Position numbers and translations under genes: made by a program | In this document: one piece after another, positions 1 through 11,259 of the stretch | Layout: each line of letters opens with the position of its first letter | How positions within the stretch are numbered: the stretch's first letter is position 1 | From: Pleodorina starrii | Lineage: Eukaryota; Chlorophyta; Chlorophyceae; Chlamydomonadales; Volvocaceae | DNA: 64,000 bases | Assembly: GCA_030267565.1 (NCBI GenBank) | Contig: BRXU01000012.1 | Coordinates: 866,501-930,500, forward strand | Reading direction: 5' to 3' | The notes under the pieces: model-generated | What the model was told of the DNA's origin: nothing | Seen by the model: the letters and a program-made list of their open reading frames with translations, nothing else | The model's database searches: none

Positions 1-165
1 CCGCCCCAAACCACACCACGCATACAACGCCCCATTCCTTAGTTCGGTTTTGCCCTTGCCCGCGATTCTTTTTTGAGAGGGCCTGTCTTTACGATGGCCT
101 CACACACCCGCACCGAAAGCGCAGTTTACCCGTGACATAACCACACTCATACCCCCGTCCCCCAG

Positions 166-3074
166 TGCCACACGTTCCTGGGCACCGTGACATATATGTC
201 CCCGGAGCGCATCAACAACCAGTCGTACTCCTTCCCCGCCGACATTTGGTCGCTGGGCCTTGCGTTGGTGGAGCTGGCCACCGGCAAGTACCCTTACCCA
301 GCGGGGGCGGGGCCGCTGCAGCTCATGATCCATGTACGTGTCCGAGGGTGAGGCCATGAGAATTTCTTTCCCAAGAAAAAAGGCCACTCAAGGGAGAAAT
401 CGCGATGCGATAAGACAAGAGCCAAGATCCTTCCTGCCATGATGCGAAAGGGGGGGAAGGCGGGTTGGCGAGGCGGTGCAGCTTGCCAATGGGGTAGGAT
501 AGTCCTACACCTACCTACCATACCGTGGTGAAGGCTTTGGAACTCTCTCGGGACAGGGGCCTTCCTCGTTGACCTCGTGTGTGTGTGCGTGCAGGTGCTC
601 CAGGAGGAGGCTCCCCTGCCCCCTGCGGGCGAGTTCAGCGAGGAGTTCCGGGACTTCGTGAGCCTCTGCCTGGCCAAGGAGCCGCTCCGCCGTCCCATGG
701 CGGACAGCCTGCTGAGCCACCCATTCATAGCCAAGGTTGGGCCGGGGCGGGGCCGGGGGTTGGATACTTGGGAGTAGTTGCGTACTGGGAAGGAGTGGCG
801 TTGGCGACTGACTCGGCACCTGGTCTGCATCGTGCTCCCCACTGCAAGGAGCGCTTCGTTGCTGCTGTTGCGGAGCACGCCCAGCAGCTTCACTTGCCAG
901 CCCTCCACCACCAACATCCGTGAAAGGTCCAGTACCTAGTGGCCACTCGAATACCCCCCCACCCGCGCCCCCGCTGTCCGACCTTCCGGCCCGGCCGCAG
1001 TACGCGTCCGACCCCGTCAGCCTCAAGTCGTTCATGCAGTGCGTGTTCAACCCTCACGACAAGCTGGACGAGATCGCCATCGTGTTTGCACACAACTACT
1101 ACGCATTGCTCAATGCGGGGCTGGCAAGGCTGAGGGATCTGGCGCCACTGTACTCCGAGAAGTCGGTAAGGGAGACGTGTTTTGAGCACGGAATCGGAAC
1201 GGGGGGAGGCTGACATAGCATTGCCCGATTTGGGTGGGTCTGCTGCCGCTCCTGGGGGCCGGGGTTATGGGTGTTGAGGGGCTCCGGGATTGCCAACAGC
1301 GCAACTGGGGCCGGCAGGCGGTATTTCGTCCCGCCGGTACACATTTCATGCACATTGCCGTACCTTGTCGTGTCTGGCTGCCTCCGAGCTTCCCTGGCCG
1401 CCCCAGAACTCTCGCGCCCTGAACGCCTTGCCCAGATGTCAGCAAGCATCGTGTGGCCAAGACCCTAGGATTAGCTGTCTCCATCGCGCAATGTCCGTAC
1501 TAGTCTGCGGGGCAACTCCAAAGCAAAGCTCATCTGAATGCCTGCATAGCGAGACAGTCTGCAAAGACGTGCGATTCATACTCACACCGAACGCAGATCC
1601 TCAAAGCCCGCGGGATGCGTTGGGCAACGTAATCAGATCGGTTGACGGTCAACGGCCAACAACCTAGACGAAACGGATCAGCTTGACATGCAAGTCACAC
1701 TCGCACTCCGTCACGTCATCTCCGATTCGCATGGTTCCGGCTCTCCTCTGGCTCTGTTCAGACTCAAGTCACTACACGCCTTGGCCTTCGCTACCCGTTC
1801 GCTCTCCTTCCTCCCGGACGCAAAGAACTTATGCTACGACGGCGAGGCAGCTGTGGGGTGCGACGCCATCTTGGCCAAGCTACAGGCGGTGGCGCACATG
1901 CACGCGGGCTGGAAGGTCACGCACGAGGTGGTGGACGTACAGTGCCAGCCGCTGGGATTCGTAAGTGATAGAGAGGGGGTTGGGGGGGATGGGGAGGACG
2001 GGGGCAGAGGTGAGGCGGAATGGCTGGCTGAGGCAGTGCTGCGCGCCAAGAGCGGGTTCGGGCTATTGGTGTGTTTGGTGGAGGGCAACAGGCACGAGAT
2101 GGCGTTTTTTTGCTGCGTCTTGATGTTTACTGGGTCTGGAGATGGGAGGAGCGGTGGCGTGGGGGCATGCTTGCGGAAGGCCTCGAGATACGTTGGCGCG
2201 TTATAGCCTGCATGTGATATGCTACCAGGTCCCGCTGTTCTCTCATCTTTCCTCATCACGTCCATCGTTGAACCCACGCATGCTCCCATCAGTTTAAATG
2301 GGAACTGATGAGGGCATGCGTGGGTTCAAGCCTGATCTTCTCCAACCATGACCCCAAACCAAATCCCTACCATGCCCTCAGGATGGCAGCGCGCTTGTCA
2401 ACGTTGCGGGGCGGCTGGAGTCCCCCGCCGCCGGCAACAAGCCGCAGCCTTTCACCGAAATATTTGTGCTAAGCCAGATGCAGGTGGGGCTGGGGAGGAA
2501 GCATGGAGGGCGGGCGTCAAGGGCTCCTGTACTGCGGGTTGGTGGGTGCCAGCAGTGCAGCAGAGAGCGGCATGTGCCGCGGCAAGGGTTTAGGTTTTCA
2601 TGGACGTCGACGGGCTTGGGACTAGGTGGAGGACGTCGATTCTATGACCCCCACCTCGCCGGCTCCACGAACTGACCGACCCAGTTGTCGGCGAGGTTTT
2701 GCAGGGCATGGGTCGGCTCAGGTTTCGATATAGGTGAAATTTAGGCGAAGTTGCGCAAAAACCTATGAAATTGTCAGGCTGTGCGCGACTTCGGAAAATA
2801 CCTGCAGGCAGCCTGTGGGACTTGATAGAAACTGTGAGACGCCCCCGTGCCCTGACCGTACCTATCCCTGTACGCTGTACCCAGCGACCTGTCAGACCCA
2901 CTTCCACCTGAAGGTACCCGAAAACCGTTGTGCCTGGGCCCTCAACCAACTTCACCACCATCCCGACACATCCAGCATCACATTGACTTGATTAAACTCG
3001 TACTGCGCTGCGCCCGGTCTCCCCAGGCTGGCGAGTACTATGTGGCCAACCAGGTTTTCCGGCTCATCCGGTAG
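166..3074 (+). CDS. MKK3: MKK3-type MAP kinase kinase with C-terminal NTF2-like domain (5' part outside window)
   Basis: Dual-specificity kinase that would activate a MAP kinase by phosphorylating its activation loop. Six exons are readable: 166-333, 595-735, 1001-1165, about 1826-1960, 2382-2483 and 3027-3074 (TAG), all joining in phase 0, about 252 residues. The first holds the end of the activation segment and the subdomain VIII motif TYMSPERI, followed by [17 protein letters not shown]. The second ends the kinase lobe with SHPFIAK. The rest is an NTF2-like fold (from [16 protein letters not shown] through CDAILAKLQ to the C-terminal [12 protein letters not shown]). A kinase fused to NTF2 is the hallmark of plant group B MKK3, which is the basis of the name. 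The catalytic loop and N-lobe lie upstream of the window. The acceptor at 1826 is AAG rather than CAG, so that boundary is the least certain. Confidence 0.9.
2268..2329. repeat. Intronic inverted repeat (hairpin) in MKK3
   Basis: The sequence beginning TTGAACCCACGCATGC at 2268 is repeated inverted, ending GCATGCGTGGGTTCAA at 2329. The arms are roughly 28 bp with one or two mismatches and only a few bases between them. It lies in the intron between the exons ending at 1960 and starting at 2382, close upstream of the acceptor. It may be a small fold-back transposon relic. No flanking duplication was identified. Confidence 0.75.
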
Positions 3075-4405
3075 AGGAGAGCTGGGACAAAGGGCGGACC
3101 AAGGATGGAAGGGTAGTTCGTCTGGCCGCAGGACGGAGGTGCAGGAGGCAAGTTCTCATGGAGCGGAGGCGTGATGGCAGCACAGTTCCGCCAGCTGGCA
3201 GCTTAACTGGCGTGGGCGGAGGTGGCGAATTGAAAGGAACGGCGGCAGGCGGGAAAATAGGGACGCGGAAGGTGCAAGAGGTGTCTCTTTCAAGGCACAT
3301 AAGTTCTTAGCAGGAGCGGCCGTAGCTCGGCCGGTGTGGCGGGTAATGGTGGCAGGCGGGCGTCTCTCCAGGAAAGGGACGGCGTAACGAAACGATGTGA
3401 GCGACGTGTGCACGAGGGTGTGATTAATTTGTGTATGAACTGATACGGTGTGCCCTGTACATTGGCGTGCATGGGGCGGCGCGAGCGGCCATGGGTGGAG
3501 CGGGCGCGGACAAATGACAGTAGGCACCCATGTCATCAAAAGCACGCAGCTTAAGGCCCCGGCCTCGCTGTCGGGATCACCGCATAGTATCCTGGCACGC
3601 ACGCACTCACGCACGCACGGGCAATCCTGTAGTGTGGGGCCCCCCGATGCGCTTCAGGCTGGGGCCCTGCCCAAAAATACTCACTCCAGCCTGCACCATT
3701 CGTGATCGCACACTTGCCTCTACGTGGAGTTGAGAGGCTGCCACAAAGCCCGCGGGCTTCACTGGCAGTCCCTGAGCACAGATTCAACATGGCTCCCGGA
3801 CCTCCCCCAACAGACGCTTGTAGCGGGATCGGAGACAGCTTTATTCAGTCTCAGCCACAGAGTCGTCCCCTGGTCGTCCCTCGCTCGCATTCGTGCCTTG
3901 TGAGAAAGCATAGCCTCCCGAGCGGTCGCATATTCTAGGCTCCGCCACGGGGCGGCTGCCTGCCCCCCTTATGTTGTGAAGAACGACGCCGACCACCCCC
4001 GAACATCTGAGCCAGAAATCACAACAACTCCTTGGTTATTGCCTCTACAACCTGGGTCGCGTCCAGCTGGGCCCCAAGATTCATCAGCGACGCGGCACCT
4101 TAAGGTACGGTAGGTCATCTGCCGTAGCGAAGGCTTGAGCGTGTGTCACGCTATCTCGTGTGATTGCCATAGAATGTGGCAGATACGGAGAACCGTTGCC
4201 TAATTAGTAAGAGCCGTTGACGGTTAGTTAGGAGCCGTCGCCGTCGCCGTTGCCCGTGACGCTTCCAGTCCCGGTACGATGGGCCTTGCTGACGACTTGG
4301 GCCCCGAACCTTAAGCCCCCCCCCGCACATTCGAGCACAAGAGAACGGGGCAGTGGTCAGTTAACAACTCCCCAACACGCCTACCGCTAGAAGAGGAAGG
4401 AATGT
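3075..4405. other. MKK3 3' untranslated region and intergenic sequence
   Basis: No coding exon is convincing here. The first part should be the MKK3 3' UTR, but no TGTAA poly(A) motif was found close to the stop. Around 4200-4260 there is a short GTTGAC/GCCGTC-rich imperfect repeat. The 3' boundary touches the retrotransposon remnant. Confidence 0.5.
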
Positions 4406-4858
4406 CTATACTACGCAGCGCTTCCCGCCTTCCCCCCAGAAAGGGGGCGACGATAACCCGATCTCTCCTGCTTCGCCCTGCACTGTTTTCTGCCAGAAAG
4501 TGATTCTCCCTTCCAAATCGCCTCGTACCCGATCATTCAGAATAACCAGCTCATTTCCCCTGCACAAGTCACCCAATGACCTACCCAAACCATTGCTATT
4601 TAGATCCTTGCTGCACCTGTCCGGTGTTTTCCTTACAAACGCCGAATCACCGACATTAGCTTGCACCAGTGCTTCCAATTCAGCGTCAGTTTGTTAGGGT
4701 ATGTTAATCCGGTCTTTCCTTCAACTGTATCATCCTGGCATTCGTATCCCTCAAAACAATTAGCTCGTCGCGCGGCATCCGGAAACGCCGTATGAGGGCC
4801 CGCAACTGGCCCAATACCCTACTCGAGGGACGAGCACCATGTCGTGCAGGGAATGTCC
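4406..4858 (-). pseudogene. Non-LTR retrotransposon endonuclease remnant, part 1
   Basis: Read on the minus strand, broken frames give the signature pieces of an APE-type LINE endonuclease. These are RDTNARM near 4780 (the GDxNAR motif) and, further on, LGDLCRGNELVILNDRVRGD around 4540-4590. Stops and frameshifts separate them, so no product is expected. A related piece occurs at 27416-27775 with LVELCSEVEMIILNVRVRGD. The copia element inserted directly upstream in the reading direction, and the broken frame resumes at 10567. Together the two parts are one old element split by a younger one. Confidence 0.65.
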
Positions 4859-5169
4859 TGATAAATTTGTACCAGCTGCGTGTCAGACTGGCTCCATGAG
4901 CTGAGCCGGGCCTAAGCCTCAAGAGACAGGAGAAGAAGTCTCAAGCAAGCCACGGTTGTTACAATCAGCTGTCTGAGGTTAGAGACCTCAGCCAATATAT
5001 AGGTACTAGGTAAGATGCCGTACTGAGATGGGCCCGCCACATCTCTTAGGTAGCTGCAAGCCACATGACTGACTCTACGAACGCAAACGGTCTACCCGCG
5101 TAGGCCTACTTGGGCCCACAATACGACAAGGTAGGCGCCAATCTCAGGAAGTCTGGCCGAAAATCAACA
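4859..5169 (-). repeat. 3' LTR of the copia element
   Basis: Second copy of the 311-bp LTR. On the element strand it is preceded by a short purine-rich stretch (GTGGGAG, complement of 5170-5176) that is a candidate polypurine tract. The TGTCC duplication lies at 4854-4858. Confidence 0.93.
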
Positions 5170-5337
5170 CTCCCACGCGGACAGACTTCCGCACGTACGG
5201 CTAACCGATAAAACGAATGCCAGCTTGACACGCAACGCAGCAGAGATGGACTGTGTTCATGAAACTCCCACGTATTAAGCAAACGCCATAGATCAGCGAT
5301 CGCACAAAGAAAGAAAACGCAAAGTTGCAAGAGCGCA

Positions 5338-5515
5338 GCTGGGTGTCCTGCGGAGAGCGAACGTATACGCCAACCTTAACGGAAAATCACCAGCTACGCA
5401 AAGAAACGCGAATACGCATGAGTACTGCTGGGTGTCCTGCGGTGGGCGAAACGAATACGCCTACTTTAACGGAAAGTCACCAGCAAACGCAGCAACATGC
5501 GAGAAAAGCAGCACG
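5338..5515. repeat. Two imperfect 89-bp tandem units in the copia 3' non-coding region
   Basis: Units starting at 5338 and 5427 both begin GCTGGGTGTCCTGCGG. They continue with similar GAACG-ATACGCC and TTAACGGAAA-TCACCAGC blocks. They lie between the end of pol and the 3' LTR, where copia elements are otherwise variable. Confidence 0.75.
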
Positions 5516-5516
5516 G

Positions 5517-8500
5517 TCACTTCATTCCCATGCCGCTCATGCACAACTTCAACTTCTCCTTCGGCAGTGCCTTCGTGAAGACGTCCGCCAACTGCTCCAC
5601 CGTGGTGCACTGCACCATCCGAATCTCTCCCCTCTCAACCCGCTCACGCGCGAAGTGGTGGCACACATCAATGTGCTTAGTGCGCGCCGTGGAGACAGGG
5701 CTCTCCAGCATCGCAATGCACGCGGTGCTATCGCAGCGAACGGGAATGGCCCCAACGCGGCCATGTATTCCGCTTCCGCAGTGGATGTGGCAATCGTGGG
5801 CTGCAGCTTCGACGACCAAGAAATCGCCCCACCTCCCAGTAGGAAAACGAAACCAGACGTGGAGCGGCGGCCCTCAGATCCCGCCAAATCAGAATCGCAA
5901 AACCCCACAACATCCAAGCGACCCGTGCCTCCAAACGAGATGCCGACGTCCTGGGTGCCCGCCAAATACCTCAGCACTCCCTTCGCCACACTCCAGTGAT
6001 CGGTCGTTGGCTTGGCCATGTGCCTCGCCAGTGCTCCCACGGCGAACGAGATATCCGGCCGCGAGCAGACCGACAGGTACAGCAAGCTACCCACCAGCTC
6101 GCTGTACGGGAACCGCGACGTATCAAGCAGCTCCCCCTCCGAAGACAGGCGCACATTCGCATCCAGTGGGGTGCTGCGCCCATTCGCCCCCTCCATCGCA
6201 AACTTCGACAAAACCTCCTGAACATAGCGCTTCTGGGAGACGTGCAGGGTGCGCGCCGCCCGATCCCGCTTGATCTCAAAACCCAGGTAGAAACTCGACT
6301 CCCCCAGGTCGCGCATCTCGAACACCTTGTCCAGCTGCGCCTTCAACTGATTCACCACTTCGATCGACTTGCAAGCGATGAGCAGGTCGTCCACGTAGAC
6401 TAGGACGTAGACCGGCTCACCCTTCTCCACCTTAACAAACAGGCCCGGTTCAGCTCCTGAGGGCTTGAAACCCATCTGCTCCAACACCGAACGCAAACGC
6501 ACATACCAGGCACGCGGCGCCTGGTGCAGGCCGTAAAGTGACCGACGCAGGTGACACGCCACATTCGCGCCCCCCATCTGATAGCCCGGCGGCTGCTCTG
6601 TGTACACCTCCTCCTCCAAAACGCCATTGAGAAAAGCGGTCTTGATGTCGAGCTGGTGCAGCTCGAGATCCCTTTCCGCAACCACCGCAAGGAGCGCACG
6701 CAGGCTAGCGTACTTTCCCACCGGCGCAAACACCTCTCCGAAATCAACACCTTCGCGCTGGGTGAACCCTTTGGCCACGAGACGGGCCTTGTAGCGCTCG
6801 ATATCCTTCGCGTCCCTCTTCACCTTAAACACCCACTTCAGGCCGATCTTCTTCACGCCCTTGGGCAATTCCTCCAGATCCCAGGTGCCATTCTCCATAA
6901 GCGACTTCATTTCCTCATCCATCGCCGCCTTCCACTGCGGCCAATCAGCCCGAGCTTGCGCCTCCGCCAACGACTTCGGCTCAAATACCTCCTCAACCTT
7001 CGGCGCAGACAGGACGTAATCCTTCAGCAGCGTATTTGGCTTTCGCTGCCTACCAGACATGCGCGGGGGCGTGGGGTCGGAGTCGCCATCAGACGCGGGG
7101 CCCGAACCCGAACCGGAACCAGAACCAGAAGCGGAACCAGACGCAGCGGCTCCGTCCTCATCCTCCTCCTCATCACTCTCTCCATCAACCAAATCCTCAT
7201 CGTCATCATCCGAGTCGACCAGCGGAGGTGGGAGCACAGCATCACCATCCAACGCGTCAATCTCAGAGTCACTGCCCTCACCGGCCTCATCCGCATCCGC
7301 AGCGGGGGCACCAGCAGCGGGGGCAGCAGCGGCAGGAACGACTGGTACACCCCCATTGCCCTCGCCGGCCTCATCCGCATTCGCAGCGGGGGCACCAGCA
7401 GCGGGGCCAGGGGGGACAGGAACGACTGGAACACCCCCAACACCGGCTGGGCCAGCGCCAGCTGCTCCTCCGGCAGCTACAGCACCCGACCCACCATCGG
7501 CACTTCGCGCACCAACCACCAGATCGACCTCCCATCCCTGCTCGTTAGCCCCGATCGCTGCTCTCGTAGGCTCCGACACAAACGGAAAAACGAACTCGTT
7601 GAACGTGACATCCCGCGACACCTCAATCCTCTCCTCCTCCAACAAAACACGGTAGGCCTTGCAATTCGGCTCATACCCCAGGAAAACGCCCTTGCGAGCC
7701 CGCGGGTCCAGCTTATCACCCAGGCCCTTGCGAACGTGCACGTAGGCGACACAGCCGAAAACGCGCAAACGCGAGACATCAGGCACCTTGCCTGTGAACA
7801 GCTCCAACGGGGTTTTTGACTTCCCCGAAACGGGCGAGCGATTGCGCACATGGCAGGCCGTCTTCAGCGCCTCATGCCACCACATCTTCGGGACCTTCGA
7901 TTCAGCAAGCATTGCACGCAACTTGTCCAGCAGGGTACGGTTCAGGCGCTCCGCTTTGCCGTTCTGCTGAGGCGTGTATGGCGCAGACTTCTCATGCGTA
8001 GCACCACGCCCAGCGCACCACTTCTTCAAGCGCGTAAACTCGCCCCCATTGTCCGTGCGAATCGTAAGCAGCTTCTGTCCGCTCCGGGCCTCAAGCAACT
8101 CGATACTCTCCACCACAATACTGAACACATCAGACTTCCACGTCAACGGATGCACAACAGAAATGCCAGAGTAATCATCCAGCATCGTGAGAAAATACTT
8201 ATGCCCCTCGACGGACTCTGGCAGAGGCCCGCACACGTCCATGTGCACCAGCTGCATAGGACGCTCCGTAACAGAATCAGAGACCGGAAACGGATCGCGG
8301 CAATGCTTTCCCACAACGCACGGCTCGCAGATCTTCCCCTCAAACTCGCGCAACTGCACATTCGACAAATCCAGCCCCTGCACCATCCCCTCCTGGACCA
8401 ACCTCTTCAAGTTGGCAGACCCCAGGTGCCCAAAACGCCGGTGCCACAGGCCAGCCACCTCAGAAGCGGGGACCTTGGCGGACAGGGCGGGGGCAGGGGG

Positions 8501-9919
8501 CTCAGCGGGCGGAGCAATGGTGGCGCTGCTCATAAATTTATACAGGCCGTTGGTGCACTTGGTGGCGCTTATGCGAACGTCCCCACGCATCACCTTGACC
8601 TTCTCTCCCTCAAATTCGAGGCGGAACCCCTTGTCCGCCAGCACCGAGACGGACACCAGGTTGTGCTTGAAGCCAGGCACATAGAAAACGCCCTCGATAG
8701 TGACATTCGGGGCGAGAGTCGGCACGACATTGCCATACCCCGCCGCCCGAAGCACGTTCCCGTTCCCCACCTCAATCGAAATCGACACCCCCGGCGCAAG
8801 CGGACGGAAATCGTGCAAAACGCTCTGATCGCCAGTGATGTGGTACTTGCTGCCCGAATCCAGCCACCACGGGTTCAACACCTCCCCCTCGCGCGCGACC
8901 AGGCCCTGCAAACCCCGAATCCTCTCGCTAATGGAGTAGGCTGCCACAAACGAAGTGGGCCTGAGGCTCTGGTATTCGCGCAGACGCGTGGCCGCCACGG
9001 TCTCACCCGGAACGAACTCCTCCTCGCGCGCAACCAGGGTCAGCACAACGACCTCTGGCTTTCCCTCAACGCTCTTCGGCTTCCCCGCCTTCTTCCGGAA
9101 GCACTTCTCCTCTACGTGCCCGGATTTCCCGCACCAATCACACCGCAAATCCGACCCAGCGGTCGCCGCACGCGACCCACCGGACGAGCGACCCGAGCCC
9201 GAAGCCGCCGAAGCGTTGCCCTTGGGGCAGTCCCGCGCGAAGTGGTTGCCACCGCAGTTGAAGCAGCCACCGAACTTGGGGCCACCGCGACCGGCGAACA
9301 ATGCCGTCGCGGTGTCGGGCTCGGTCCTCCTGCCGGACGCCAACTTCTCCGCCTCCAACGCCAACAGCTTCTCCTTCAGCTCGTGAAAGTCCTTCGGGTA
9401 GTTGGACAGCAGGAAAACGCTCTTCTCAGTTGCGTATACGGCGTCAGGCAAGCCGCGAATGATCTGGACAATGCCATTCCTCTCCGACACCGCGAAATCA
9501 CGGTGCTTGGCCAGCTTCTCAAACAAATTCAGAGCGCGCGTCACATATGCGTGCATCTTTTCCTCAGACCCCAGCAACAGCGACTGGAAAGACCTCGACA
9601 CCGCGTTCAATTCGGCCACGTTCAACTGACTCGCCCACCCTTCCAGCCCGGCCCAAAGATCCTTAGCTTGGGTCGTGCCGTCAATGATGGACTTGTGCTC
9701 TGATGCCGACAGCCGCATGATCATGATGGCGCGAGCCCTCTTGACCTTCTTTCTCACAGACTCGTACTTGGCATCTCCGACGGCCGGCATCACAAACTCC
9801 CGCTTGATGACGTCGTCCAGGTCCTCGCAATCAAGAAGCGCTCTTATCTTCATAAACCAGTCATCGGAGTTATCGACCTTCAGGACCTCCTTCCAGTGGC
9901 TCGGCTCCACGGATGACAT
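5517..9919 (-). pseudogene. copia gag-pol polyprotein, RNase H disrupted
   Basis: A single frame starts at the ATG at 9919 and encodes over 1,380 recognisable residues. Gag is N-terminal, with two CCHC knuckles at about residues 216 (CFNCGGNHFARDC) and 260 (CDWCGKSGHVEEKC). The protease motif LDSGS is at about 353 and the integrase zinc region (WHRRFGHLG) at about 490. The integrase core TDNGGEF is at about 620. An acidic Ala/Gly-rich spacer precedes the reverse transcriptase with YVDD at about 1175. RNase H begins GFCDSDLAGSEGRRSTSG. Just after AEAEYMAA (near 5755) the frame runs into unrelated sequence. The remaining RNase H residues (VRCDSTACIAML to LADVFTKALPKE) continue in a different frame down to 5517. 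The segment expected between them is missing. Confidence 0.92.
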
Positions 9920-10236
9920 CTCGACAGATCACAAAGTCGAAGAAGTCGGTGCCGACGGCGAAGAGCTCAAAGCTCAAACGAACACATCCACCGCAATACA
10001 AGCGGGGCTCATAACCTGTTGAAGTCAGCAAAGCGCCCGGCCCCTTCATGGGCCGTATTGACTGCTACGACTTCTCTTCGTATATGAGTGTTGCTCACTC
10101 ACAACACTCCCCCGTGAGCGACACTCCATAAGTCCTCACGTTCTCCCCCAGGCTGCCTCGTCCCGGTCCCCCAGCCCTGGTCAACAGCCAGCGGGAATCG
10201 AACCGGCGACCTCTCGGTCAGCCGCGCACATGCGAT
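9920..10236 (-). other. copia untranslated leader with tRNA-like segment and duplicated PBS-like motif
   Basis: This is the sequence between the primer binding site and the gag ATG. On the element strand about 10185-10215 reads like a tRNA 3' half (GAGAGGTC then GGTTCGATTCC, a T-loop/B-box pattern). A second copy of CAGGTTATGAGCCCCG lies at 10004-10019. No coding frame is supported. The region may hold the packaging or dimerisation signals expected in a copia leader, but none is identifiable by eye. Confidence 0.5.
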
Positions 10237-10250
10237 CGGGGCTCATAACC
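10237..10250 (-). other. copia primer binding site, complementary to a tRNA-Met anticodon arm
   Basis: Directly inside the 5' LTR the element strand reads GGTTATGAGCCCCG. Its complement, CGGGGCTCATAACC, contains the CTCATAA anticodon loop typical of methionine tRNA (anticodon CAT). Priming by an internally cleaved half-tRNA-Met is known for Drosophila copia. This is inferred from complementarity only. The same 16-bp stretch recurs at 10004-10019. Confidence 0.6.
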
Positions 10251-10561
10251 TGATAAATTTGTACCAGCTGCGTGTCAGACTGGCTCCATGAGCTGAGCCG
10301 GGCCTAAGCCTCAAGAGACAGGACAAGAAGTCTCAAGCAAGCCACGGTTGTTACAATCAGCTGTCTGAGGTTAGAGACCTCAGCCAATATATAGGTACTA
10401 GGTAAGATGCCGTACTGAGATGGGCCCGCCACATCTCTTAGGTAGCTGCAAGCCACATGACTGACTCTACGAACGCAAACGGTCTACCCGCTTAGGCCTA
10501 CTTGGGCCCACAATACGACAAGGTAGGCGCCAATCTCAGGAAGTCTGGCCGAAAATCAACA
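10251..10561 (-). repeat. 5' LTR of the copia element
   Basis: This 311-bp terminal repeat matches 4859-5169 except at two bases. On the element strand it begins TGTTGATTTT and ends ATTTATCA, immediately followed by the primer binding site. An AT-rich CCAATATATAGG segment near 10382-10393 could act as a promoter element. Its right boundary abuts the TGTCC target duplication. Confidence 0.93.
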
Positions 10562-10566
10562 TGTCC

Positions 10567-10720
10567 TGACATGATTTACCATTGGTGTTGCTCTGACAGT
10601 GGGTTCGCAACGGTCGACCACAACATCGGCCACTGTGAGTATATGGATGGGATGGACACCCGAGCGTCAACGGCGCGCCTCCACCAGCCTCCGGAAATCG
10701 CCGCAGGACTTTTCTCAGGA
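10567..10720 (-). pseudogene. Non-LTR retrotransposon remnant, part 2 (split by the copia insertion)
   Basis: Removing the copia element and one TGTCC copy makes a minus-strand frame run from here into 4858. It reads through a segment resembling the middle of an endonuclease domain (VADVVVDRCEPTVRATPM followed by the part at 4406-4858). The similarity is weak and the assignment rests mainly on this continuity. Confidence 0.4.
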
Positions 10721-11259
10721 AGTTAGGAGTTACTGTAACGCAGTACAGACACTGCATTCCAACTCAATTCCGACACTGTACAAACCGCGGAGCCAGTGAA
10801 ACCGACAGCTAGTAGCGTTTTCCTTTCATGCACTACATGAAGATGTCCACAACGTGTACTTCAATGGCGAATATCGCTTCCGTTGGTCTCGCGGTTGTGA
10901 TTGGCGGCCATGTACTGCCGCTCACCCGCTGTAAACCGTAAATGCACCTTGCGACCTTCCGCTGCAAAACGCATATAACTTTCTTCGCGGCTAAATTAAG
11001 GCTACTGCAATTTGTGGATGGTCCTCTGGGGTTGTACGTCAATGGACCTGTACTGCCCTAGAATAACTAACAGTACCTCGGCCACCCACAGCTTTGCGAA
11101 GTCTCGTTACAAATAGGAGTGCACTCCACTTGATATTCCGACTGCTAATTACTTTACTAGCAAAGTTGGCGTGTTCGCCGGCTAAAGACTGAACATCGCG
11201 GCAGGATGCTTCGTGCTCCGCTTCCAGCGCCGACCGTATTGCATGGTCAACCCGCTTTA
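10721..11259. promoter_or_regulatory. Upstream region and probable 5' UTR of the Pur-alpha gene
   Basis: No supported coding exon was found. The region should hold the Pur-alpha promoter and 5' UTR. No clear TATA box or repeated element was recognised. An in-frame ATG at 11206 could extend the protein by 18 residues. Confidence 0.35.

Larger units (their letters stand above)
4859..10561 (-). mobile_element. Ty1/copia LTR retrotransposon, full length but with damaged pol
   Basis: A 5703-bp element with two 311-bp LTRs (4859-5169 and 10251-10561), each beginning TGATAAATTT and ending AAATCAACA in + orientation. It is flanked by a perfect 5-bp duplication TGTCC (4854-4858 and 10562-10566). The coding strand is minus, so the 5' LTR is the right one. 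Protein order is gag, protease, integrase, reverse transcriptase, RNase H, which defines Ty1/copia (Pseudoviridae-like) elements. The LTRs differ at only two positions (4932/10324 and 5100/10492), so the insertion is recent. The RNase H region carries a deletion and frameshift, so this copy is probably not autonomous. Confidence 0.95.

Noticed and set aside
7850..9703. 617-codon open frame on the + strand
   Set aside because: It is antisense to copia gag-integrase coding sequence. The minus frame has clear zinc-knuckle, protease and integrase motifs and this one has none.
10150..10250. A functional tRNA gene
   Set aside because: Only a T-loop-like motif and anticodon-like fragment are present, in inconsistent order. 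A cloverleaf could not be drawn.
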